From: Paracyclopina nana | Lineage: Eukaryota > Arthropoda > Copepoda > Cyclopoida > Cyclopettidae | NCBI GenBank assembly: GCA_019096065.1 | Contig: JAGUCH010000001.1 | Span: forward strand, 8,742,001-8,806,000 | Direction: 5' to 3' | DNA length: 64,000 nt | Shown: positions 1-7,796 of the stretch, piece by piece | Layout of the letters: each line of letters starts with the position of its first letter | How positions within the stretch are numbered: the first letter of the stretch is position 1 | Notes under the pieces: generated by a model | Databases searched by the model: none | Told to the model about the DNA's origin: nothing | The model's input: only the letters and a program-made list of their open reading frames with translations | Position numbers and translations under genes: made by a program

Positions 1-486
1 ATTGGAAGCTCTTGGCCGTGATAAAATATCTCCTTGTCAAGAGTGCACTCCATTACGACCTTACCCTTCGCCATGAGGAAACCCTTGTCAGCCTTAGCGG
101 TTGGGGACCTTTGCTTTTCGTCAGTAGCAGCATATTGAGCCTTTCAGGAGAACTTTTTGTTAACCAAAAATGCTCATGAAAAATGTTAATATTTCTTGGC
201 ACCTTTCGAATGCTCATGTGGACGGAGGCCTTCTTGGGCCCTTGGTGGTCATCTGAACTGTCTGTGACATGAATTTTGACCTCGTAAGACACACCCATAG
301 TAGTGGAGTCACCCTCCTCGCCTCTGATAAGCACAGAGTTGGGGGCAGACTGGGGAAAGCTCAGGGTGAAGGGTTTAGCTCCTTCGCCCAGCTTTTGCAT
401 CAGACGGGTCTAGAAGTTTGTGTCACACGTTATGACAGGGACCCAACGCAAGATATTTAAGTATATAAGTACTTGTAATTTAGTCC
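1..486 (-). CDS. Arrestin, downstream part (end of exon 3, exons 4 and 5), cut from its 5' half by a retrotransposon
   Basis: This is the downstream half of an arrestin-family gene. Arrestins bind phosphorylated G-protein-coupled receptors in the cytosol and uncouple them. Positions 473-486 are the last bases of exon 3 (codons Arg-Thr-Lys-Leu-Gln) before donor GTACTT. Exon 4 is 203-409, after acceptor CTTCTAG, and reads TRLMQKLGEGAKPF, the arrestin LTRLQERL.KKLG..A.PF block; it ends SVHMSIRK. A 62-bp intron (141-202) follows. Exon 5 begins at 140 with AQYAATDEK and contains GFLMAKGK and TLDKEIFYHGQ, the canonical arrestin DKEIYYHGE motif. It runs off the window at position 1. Phases are continuous (0/0). 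The C-terminal arrestin domain lies outside the window. Exon 3 is broken between 486 and 17886 by the element at 487-17885, so this copy probably cannot make normal arrestin unless the element is spliced out. Confidence 0.88.
483..486. repeat. Target-site duplication GTCC (left copy)
   Basis: GTCC directly precedes the TG of the left LTR and is matched by GTCC at 17886-17889 directly after the CA of the right LTR. Removing the element and one copy restores a continuous arrestin exon 3. Confidence 0.9.
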
Positions 487-912
487 TGTGGAGTTACATG
501 GCCAGCAAGCTTTAACATAACTATACTGTAAAATGCCATGCATTTCAACTCAGTAAATGTCCTGAAGCCTAACTAAAATCAACCTACCAATGTAGGCAAA
601 TGGGAATAAATGTTAAGTCATGTTTTTAGGGGGAATAGAGCAAATACTCTATTAGTATTTTATTGAGGGATATTACCTGTATAGTACAGAGGTAGTTGGG
701 TGAATGTACATGTTAGATTTGAACTGGGCCTTATATACAGTTTTGTGAGGGAGGGAATTCTTGGGTGCAACCAAGCAACAAGCAACATATGCTGACATCA
801 AGGTCAAGTATTGGTTAAGCACAAAGAACCAGGAAGAGGAAGTATATTGAAAGATCCAGTAATATCTGGATCTATTTATACAATGCTATTGAACTTCATG
901 TATCACACTTCA
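487..912 (-). repeat. 3' LTR
   Basis: 426 bp, TG (487-488) to CA (911-912), identical by eye to 17460-17885. A minus-strand TATATAAG lies at 730-737 and AATAAA at 659-664. Confidence 0.93.
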
Positions 913-920
913 TTTCCCCC
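913..920 (-). other. Polypurine tract
   Basis: GGGGGAAA on the minus strand directly abuts the start of the 3' LTR, the position where plus-strand DNA synthesis is primed. Confidence 0.75.
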
Positions 921-3054
921 GGTGCAAGAAGAAAAAAATTCTTAAAATGTGACTTTTAAGAATTTTTCACCCCAAAACCACAAAGGAAATTATTATTCCA
1001 CCAAAGTGCTGCATCTTTCCAAAGTAATTACTGCTAAGTCTTATTCATTATGTAGCATGAATCTGGAGTGATCAGACCCAGCAAAATAGTTTTAAGCCAT
1101 AATGGCGACTTATGTTTTTGGAGGCCGTGAGCGAATCGCGTTAGGCTAACTTTAATCCTAGTTAGTTTTTTTTTTCAAGATGAGCACTTTGACAAGGATG
1201 ATGCTCATGAAGTTTTAATTTATGTTATGAATGGTGGTTATTTTTGATGGGAACTTCTGATTGGATGTGATTGGATATTACTTGAATTCTCTCCTTTGGT
1301 TGTGCAGATGGTCTAGCTTATTCCAGATGGATTAGTTCGTAGACAATTCTGACGTCATCAGCCTTTTTTTCTAGGATGATTTCAATTTCCGGGCCTTCAG
1401 ACATGAGTGATGGTAAACTTTTCTGATGAGGCTTGGAGTCGCAGGACGCACGGTGTTGGAGGATGGAGGCCAGGTGTAGGTCATTATTGGAATTGTTGTT
1501 CCTGTCGCTATATTTGCAGTCATCCTTGTTGTGCTTTGGGGTAGCCATTTTGCTGTACTGATGTTGGGGTGCAAAAATCGATTAGGTATTTATGGGCTAG
1601 TCTCCAAGGCTAGATATGAGGGTGTGTGGGACCTATGGTTGATGATCAAGGACTTATATTTCTGCAATTATAGCTTGGAAACACAAGGTGGATTAAACAT
1701 AGGGGCATTTCCTATCCAGTTTGGAAATGAGCCCTGGGATGATATCAAGAGGGAAACAAAAATGTTGGTTTTGTAATATGAAAGGTTATGATTTTATTTA
1801 GAATAATATGATGACTTTTGTTACTTAAGAATCTCGTAGCATTTTCCTAGGTTGAAACCGAGCCATAATTTTTTGGGCCAAATTAACCTTAGAATTCTTA
1901 ACTATACCAAGAAGAAGACCAAATTTGACGAGGAAAAAGGGCATAAAATGTCTATTATTAATATAGCAAATAAATTTTGTGCAACTATCCATACTAATTT
2001 TTAAAGCAACTTAAAAGTATTTTTGTGTCAAAAAGTTCGAGTCACCTTTTTGATCTGTTTGTTTTGGTTTGCCAAAAGCGACTGGAATTTCTTCAAGGTA
2101 AGTTCAAAACAAAATTAATAATTCGAAATTCTGGATTAGTTTGGCCAACAAGGTCCAAACAGATGCAAGGAAATCATGCATGGGTCTTTGCTGCATGGAA
2201 AAAACGCCATTTTAAGCCAAAAGATCAAAATCGGAAATCGCTTAACGATTAGCGTCATTTTTGAGCTTTTGAGGGAAGCTGAAAAAGAGTCGGCGTCATT
2301 TATTTTCGCTTGTATCTCCGTTGTTTTTGGGCCTAGAGCAAAACCAATTACAGATTTGGAAACGGCAGATCGAGCTCTACAAAAGTTATTTTATGAATCC
2401 TTCCCGTAAACTTGCAATTTCGGCCGCTAATTGACCTTAGAAAACGGGAAGTCATGTCCTATAGGGAACAAAAGACAAGCATAATGCAATAGATGGTGCT
2501 GAATCTTTGGCTGTCTGGCGTGCATGCGTTAACGCGACGCAATTGCCGAAAAAAAATAGCGCATTTGCAAAAACGTAAACAAAGCTGGTTTTGCTAATTT
2601 AGTTAAACAAGTGGCAAAGAAAGTGCTTAGATAGTGCTTGTAACGCTTAGAATTAAACAAGGAACAGAATGGTACAGATTTGAGAAAATTTCATGAAAGT
2701 CAGGGAATTCTGGATCATGAGACATATCAAATCCAGGCTTGAGCATGATGGATCGAAAATGAGAAAAATGCCTTACATTACCTTACTCAATTCTCTTACA
2801 GCTCCAAACTAGCATATTCAACTTGAGAGGATAAAATAAAAATATCCAAGTTTGGATATACCTTCCCCCCCTACGCTAGCGCCATCAAATTGTGTAGTGG
2901 CAAAACGCCTGAACTAAATCTTTTAGCCTAGGCTATAAGAGTTATTTGATTAATGTTTCCCAGGGACATTTTCAAATCAGATCATTAATTTAGAAATATC
3001 CTTTACAGGTTAAATCTACTGTTCCCAACATGAAGTGGTCAATATTATTACATG
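913..3054. other. Mostly non-coding 2.1 kb inside the element, next to the 3' LTR
   Basis: No convincing complete gene. On the plus strand, after an acceptor-like GTGTAG at 1477-1482, an open frame reads a hydrophobic run of about 20 residues (VIIGIVVPVAIFAVILVVLW, 1483-1542) that continues to a stop at 1776. It could be the membrane exon of a third antisense gene, but I could not find an upstream exon in phase. The region 1880-2560 has no retroviral coding and may be a nested, decayed element. Confidence 0.35.
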
Positions 3055-3745
3055 ATGGGGGCTGTCCATGTATTGATATTTATCTCCCTTTGCTTTGGAA
3101 ACATGGAACTGAGTACGAGTGCACCTGGGTAAGTGAACTTACGACTTAGTTTTTAAGGCTTAGAATGAATTTAAGTCTATTCTTCCAGATTTGAAATCAG
3201 GAAGCCTGCAAAGACTTCCATTTTGAAACCACTAACTGAGAATGACTTGCCTTTCAACAAGCCATATGGAAACCCAAAGGTGGCAAAGCCTGCCACGCCC
3301 ACACCTGCTGCCACGCCCACCAATGCTGCCACGCCCACCAATGCACCTGATAGGCAGGGATCAACTGGTGCCACTGGGCCCAAGCAGAATGCCCAGGACT
3401 CCTTGGCAGAAGATGAGGCCTCCTTCTTTTACTACATAGGTGCTAAGTTTTAAGCCTTAAATCCTGCAAAGCTTAAGTCCTTAACTATGACTTAATTTCA
3501 GGCTTCCTCTATGGCCTTAAAGTTGCCCAAGTACTGATAGACTGGGCCATATATGGATTGATTTTCTTGCTACAATTCATATGCAGCAAGGCAAAGAGTA
3601 AGTCCCTTATTACTTAAGTCTTTTAAGGCTTAAAACTTTTAAGTCCATTTTAGGACCAGTTGTGCAGAAAGGCTGCTACTATCTGGCAGTGCTATTGCGC
3701 ACTCAACTAGGGCCAGGAGCAGTGGAGGTCCATTTGAACCCCTAA
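3055..3745 (+). CDS. Antisense spliced gene 2 in the element: secreted-signal, Pro/Thr-rich, single-pass membrane protein (170 aa, four exons)
   Basis: Exons 3055-3128, 3189-3439, 3502-3597 and 3654-3745, with introns of 60, 62 and 56 bp. All are GT-AG and keep one frame (phases 2, 1, 1), ending at TAA 3743-3745. Exon 1 is a signal peptide (MGAVHVLIFISLCFGN). Exon 2 is an ectodomain with a mucin-like ATPTPAATPTNAATPTNAP repeat. Exon 3 is a membrane span (about ALIDWAIYGLIFLLQFIC type residues after GFLYGLK), followed by a short basic tail in exons 3-4. A different-frame ATG at 3030 precedes the start. The host-like intron structure, opposite to the retroviral genes, is the notable feature. 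No family recognised. Fused phases over four exons make coincidence unlikely. Confidence 0.72.
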
Positions 3746-3766
3746 GTCAAAGGAGACTTAATATAT

Positions 3767-3830
3767 GACTTAATCGCTCTGTGACTTAATCGCTCTGTGA
3801 CTTAATCGCTCTGTGACTTAATCGCTCTGT
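3767..3830 (+). repeat. Four copies of a 16-bp tandem repeat (GACTTAATCGCTCTGT)
   Basis: Four perfect head-to-tail copies start 21 bp after the stop codon of antisense gene 2. The GACTTAA core also recurs in the introns of that gene. Confidence 0.9.
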
Positions 3831-4284
3831 GACTTAACTTTTTATGTCCTAATGTTAGAATTGAAGCAAGTAATGAAGCAGCACCCTTCATGTTGAAATT
3901 GTGTGATTGTCTATCTTTTTAAGTCATACATGGAATGGGTAAGTACACCTTCACCTTAAGTTTCGAGCTTAGAACTTGTAAGTACTTTATGTGTTACTAG
4001 CTAATGAGCAGCTTTGGACTTATTAAGATTTGATCCATGCTATCTTAAAACTTCCTTAGCTTGAGCCTAAATAGATTATTATATCGACAAAGATTTTGGG
4101 GCTAATTTTGATTACCTTTTACAGATTGAAATCTTTGTACAGCAACTTTATACTATGAATTCCATCTTGTATCTCCCAAGCAGGTTAGGGACTTAAGAGA
4201 TTGAAAGTTGAAGCAGTTACTTAGACTTAGGACTCTTATTCGTAAGGAAATAAGCTTTCCTATGGGATTAAATTAAAGGGGGAC
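3831..4284. other. Non-coding stretch between antisense gene 2 and the envelope-like ORF
   Basis: AT-rich with scattered CTTAAG/GACTTAA words. It contains a strong donor-like GGGTAAGT at 3938-3945 on the plus strand, but no ORF that I can join to it. Confidence 0.5.
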
Positions 4285-6225
4285 TTAGGCAACTTCGATG
4301 CCAATGGCTCGATTAAGAAGCATAACTGCCTGAACTAAGTCTGGTTGAGGGATAGGACGCAAGGGCACAACCTGCAATTGATTGGCAGGTGCTTCCCCCA
4401 ACAAGGGAGGCATTTCAATACCTTCCTCATTATTTCCATTTTCAGGTCTGTCACAACAGCATCTACAATGCCCTAAAAATCGCAAGTAACAAACCATTGC
4501 CAAGATTATGACGACAAGAGTCACCGTTGCCACGCTACTTAAAACCACGGTGATATTCGAGGCTTTAACCCATATGAGATCCGGGTTGGGAGTGGGGATT
4601 TTCTCACCCATTGAGGAATCAAGGACTTGAGGATCGGATAGGCTGGGTGGTAAGAGAACCGAATCATCCACCTTTAGTGAACAACCAGAGGTGATCTTTG
4701 TAATGCCTTTCCTGAATAGTCTGGTTCCTTCTGAATTTTTGTTGCAGATGACCAATCCTGTGATGTCTTGTGGAGTGGCCAGGATTCCCATGCTGGATGA
4801 GTTTGCTGCATCACTTGAGCATGCTGTTCGATAAGCTGTTGGAACCCATGATTGTGAGGTCTGGCAAGAAGTTAGTGGCCCTCCTAGGTCGATCTGTAGG
4901 CCACACTCTCTTTCTTGTGAGCTGGCATGGAATGCCTGGAGCTCGCAAAAAGAACTATTGCACCGGTCAAAGACTGGTTTGGATGCTGAGACAAATGGGG
5001 CCAATCCATTTCCTTTCATGAAGTACGATGGTGATATTATTCTCCCCATGGTGTTCAGTGGGAGAATCTTGTAAATGTCAGCCACCTCAGTTGGATCATG
5101 GTAAGAAAATGAAGCTTTTACCCTTATGACTGCATCGTCAGTCCTAGGAGTCTTCCCTGTCACCCTGAGGGTGACTGGTGATAGGATTTTACCCTCTGGG
5201 TTGAGCCCAGCCATTCTCAAGAAGTCCGCTGCCTTGTCATCTTGGATTACCTGCCTGAAGTTACCCTCAGGTGTAAGGAAGAACCCTATGTCATCCTTAA
5301 GCTTTTTCAGCTTTAAGATGTTTTCAGGTTGCTCATACGTTTCAGGATTACCAAGCTCGCGAAGATCATCGCTGATTTCCACTATGCGGTTTGATAATGG
5401 CCATTGGTACGGAGTGCCAAGAAAGTTTCGCTGCTCAGTCCCTTCTTCAACAAGGTTGGGAACAGTCCTGATGACCGATTCGAGCACTGGTATCTTTGAG
5501 AGGAACCCATCCTTAAAGCCCTTCAGAAAAGAGTGCAAGCCTTCATTCAACCTTGCGCCTGTTAACCTCCGCTGGCATAGGACAGTGACAGGAGCCGTGC
5601 CTGACGGGGAATGGTTGACTGCGAGATCAGCTGCCTTAAAAACCGGCAAGTTATCAGTGTAGTGTTTCATGATTTCAGGTGTGCGCTCCTCAGGCCTAAG
5701 CTCCGAGAAGTACCTGTTGTTCCATAGGTACTTTCCAGCCCTAGTGATAGTCATTTCGATTGGTATTTCAGGAATGCCAAATGACTTCATGATCTTGGCT
5801 AAGGTGGTGAAATCCTGGGGCGTTGGTGGCTGAACCAAAGAGTCTGGATAGCAAGCTTCAGGAGCCGAGGCAATGGTTTTATCCTTTACAGGATAAATTT
5901 CCATGTTGCCTATCCGTGATTTGGCTGGGATGAAATCATCTGGAATCTCTTGCCTGATCATCAATTGTGCTTGCGACAATTCCTGGTTCAAGCCTTGGAA
6001 AGAGGCTACTAGCTTGGTCATGTCAACATCCAGAGTTCTTTCAACATTGGTCTTAAGTGGAACCCGTTGGTGAGGTTTTAATATAAGTTGGTCTAGGCAT
6101 TTTGTTCTCATAGGTTCGGCAATGGAGGATTGAGGTGAAAGGATATGGGAAAGGATCAGTAAGGGTAGCCAAGATTTACTCACAGAAGCCTTGGTCAGGG
6201 TGGTCAGGGATCGAGTCGTCACCAT
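4285..6225 (-). CDS. env: Envelope-like type I membrane glycoprotein (about 646 aa)
   Basis: Sits in the env position between pol and the 3' LTR, in sense orientation. The frame opens at 6303, but the Met at 6225 is preferred because it starts a signal-peptide-like N-terminus (hydrophobic SWLPLLILSHIL, then small residues). The ectodomain carries paired cysteines (for example CNSSFC, TSCQ, CSSDA, VICN, SGC) and N-glycosylation sequons, including NSS twice and NIT just before the membrane. A membrane span of about 22 residues lies near residues 584-605 of the longer frame, followed by a cysteine cluster (CRCCC, a likely palmitoylation patch) and a tail of about 65 residues. I see no classic furin site, and no sequence similarity to a named Env is claimed. 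Expression would need a spliced subgenomic RNA, because it is out of frame with and far from gag. The frame is intact. Confidence 0.62.
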   Translation of the reverse strand: MVTTRSLTTLTKASVSKSWLPLLILSHILSPQSSIAEPMRTKCLDQLILKPHQRVPLKTNVERTLDVDMTKLVASFQGLNQELSQAQLMIRQEIPDDFIPAKSRIGNMEIYPVKDKTIASAPEACYPDSLVQPPTPQDFTTLAKIMKSFGIPEIPIEMTITRAGKYLWNNRYFSELRPEERTPEIMKHYTDNLPVFKAADLAVNHSPSGTAPVTVLCQRRLTGARLNEGLHSFLKGFKDGFLSKIPVLESVIRTVPNLVEEGTEQRNFLGTPYQWPLSNRIVEISDDLRELGNPETYEQPENILKLKKLKDDIGFFLTPEGNFRQVIQDDKAADFLRMAGLNPEGKILSPVTLRVTGKTPRTDDAVIRVKASFSYHDPTEVADIYKILPLNTMGRIISPSYFMKGNGLAPFVSASKPVFDRCNSSFCELQAFHASSQERECGLQIDLGGPLTSCQTSQSWVPTAYRTACSSDAANSSSMGILATPQDITGLVICNKNSEGTRLFRKGITKITSGCSLKVDDSVLLPPSLSDPQVLDSSMGEKIPTPNPDLIWVKASNITVVLSSVATVTLVVIILAMVCYLRFLGHCRCCCDRPENGNNEEGIEMPPLLGEAPANQLQVVPLRPIPQPDLVQAVMLLNRAIGIEVA

Positions 6226-6823
6226 CAAAATAATGTGCAAAAAACTTTTTGCAAAATTGCAGGGCATTGAAGGTAATAATATGAAGTAGATGCAACCTGA
6301 CATTTCTATTGTAGTGAATCAGGCGACCACTTTTCAAACTATTTTTCGAGTAGATGCTGGAGTAAGCAGGGAAAGCCTTCTTACCAAAAAGTCCTAAGAA
6401 TGGATCGTAATAGCTAACTTTTCTTGCATTCAAAAATAGTTGAAATGATTTTAACAGACCCAACTGCAAAGACCAAGTTTTCTTATTGTCCCTTACCAAT
6501 GGGAGAATTATGAAAAGCCTTGAGGGGTGTATGGATTCCAAAAGGCAATCTATTAGATATTGGTAGTCAAAGTAAAAGGTACTGTACTGGTTAATATTGT
6601 ACCCGTTTGGGAGGAGAAAAAGAGCAAAATATTTGTTAGTAGAAGGGTTAACTGCCAAAATTCTGGCAAGGGTTTCTTTTCCTACCTTCGCGCCTTTCTT
6701 TGAAATGTTGATAAGGTCAACTTGCCGATCGAAGTAGTCAGGTCTCCTGTATTCCTTTTCAATTTCAATTAGATTTGAGCCTCCAACAATGATTATTTGG
6801 GGTTTCTCATAAAACTCAGCCAT
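6176..6823 (-). CDS. SGNH-hydrolase-like ORF (215 aa) between pol and env
   Basis: The ATG at 6823-6821 starts MAEFYEKPQIIIVGGSNL. Four blocks occur in the order and spacing of the SGNH/GDSL hydrolase fold: a Ser in VGGSNL (about residue 16), a Gly in ISKKGAKV (about 45), an Asn in PNGYN (about 76) and a His in LIHYN (about 172). The Asp usually three residues before the His is an Arg. Activity is therefore doubtful, or uses a Ser-His dyad. No signal peptide. The 3' end overlaps the env start in another frame. SGNH domains occur in some transposon-encoded proteins and, as esterases, in some viral glycoproteins (established knowledge); any role here is inference. Confidence 0.4.
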   Translation of the reverse strand: MAEFYEKPQIIIVGGSNLIEIEKEYRRPDYFDRQVDLINISKKGAKVGKETLARILAVNPSTNKYFALFLLPNGYNINQYSTFYFDYQYLIDCLLESIHPSRLFIILPLVRDNKKTWSLQLGLLKSFQLFLNARKVSYYDPFLGLFGKKAFPAYSSIYSKNSLKSGRLIHYNRNVRLHLLHIITFNALQFCKKFFAHYFDGDDSIPDHPDQGFCE

Positions 6824-6988
6824 GTCATCTGGAAGTTAATAGGATGTTTTGGGAGAATTAGTACGATATTGGGCTTAGAGCAATTTGCTTGGATTTTGGC
6901 AGTTAAATTGCTTTATGAGGCTGTTTTTGAGAAGCTCTCCAGTCTTGTTTGAATTTTTCCAGAGAGAAGAAGCAGGAAGAGAAAAGCA
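6824..6988. other. Short divergent spacer between SGNH-like ORF and antisense gene 1
   Basis: 165 bp separating the start codons of a minus-strand and a plus-strand gene. It could hold a promoter for antisense gene 1. No TATA box is evident. A TTTTTCCAG acceptor-like site at about 6953-6961 leaves room for an upstream exon. Confidence 0.35.
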
Positions 6989-7725
6989 ATGTCATTCAAG
7001 AGGAGATTTGGATCCTCTTTCATGATGGAGGTCTTGACAACTACCACTGAAATTCCAGTTCAGCCTGAGGGTATCATCCTTGAGGAGGCAACAGAGGCCT
7101 TTAGGGATGTTGATCCTGCTGCAACTTCTTCAGTGTGGCCAACAATGGAGAGTGTACTTCAGTCTCCATTTGGGGCAACTCCTTTGCCAATGGAGGCCAT
7201 TGAGGCCACAATTTTGCCAATTGGGACCAATGAGGCCACTACTCTGCCAACCATGGAGAAGTTGACTGTGCCTACCATGGAGGAGTTGACCACCAAATAT
7301 GTGGGTACCACTACTCAAAAAATCTTTGGGATTTCTGAGGATGATGCTGGTGAAGTTTCCCAAATCATGGATACTATTGGAGAGGTTGCTGGGGACCTTG
7401 ACCCTTTTGAGGCCAAGCTGATCCCTAAGCTGGATCCTTCTTCATCAGTGATTGAGGTAATTTGTCAACATTAATGAAAATTCAATTAAGCTTTAAAGAT
7501 CATTTTTAGTTCTCAATTGAATGGTGGATGATGGTCATTTCAATGCTGGCTTTGCTCCTCATCGCAGTGTCATGTGTGACCATTGCTTTTGCTGCTATCT
7601 GCCATCCAAGGAGGAGGAGAGATGAGGGAATAAGGGCTGAGGAGAGGAAACCTGAGGCAAACACTGAAGGACTTCTGAACCCAACCATCTATTTGTCTGA
7701 CCCCATCTATGATGTAGCACTATGA
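6989..7725 (+). CDS. Antisense spliced gene 1 in the element: Thr-rich single-pass membrane protein (227 aa)
   Basis: Encoded on the strand opposite to gag/pol/env. Exon 1 is 6989-7456 and exon 2 is 7510-7725, joined across a 53-bp GT-AG intron (GTAATTT...CATTTTTAG) in phase 0. The first exon encodes an acidic, Thr/Pro/Glu-rich region with repeated short units of the type LPTMEKL / VPTMEEL. The second begins FSIEWWMM and continues into a hydrophobic segment (about 20 residues), then a basic stop-transfer RRRR and a short cytoplasmic-type tail ending YDVAL. Charge bias predicts N-terminus outside and C-terminus inside. No signal peptide is evident at the ATG, so an upstream exon or type III insertion is possible. 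The gene converges on the end of pol (72 bp away). No homologue recognised. Splice and reading-frame consistency make the gene convincing; its function is unknown. Confidence 0.72.
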
Positions 7726-7796
7726 TCATTGTAATGCCTATGCTTTTACTGCAAAATGCATCATGATCCAGCTACCATTTCGTTATTTTGTGTAAT

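Noticed and set aside
5126-5662. 178-aa plus-strand frame opposite the envelope-like ORF
   Set aside because: Shadow of the sense ORF. No signal peptide, splice support or domain, unlike the two antisense genes accepted.
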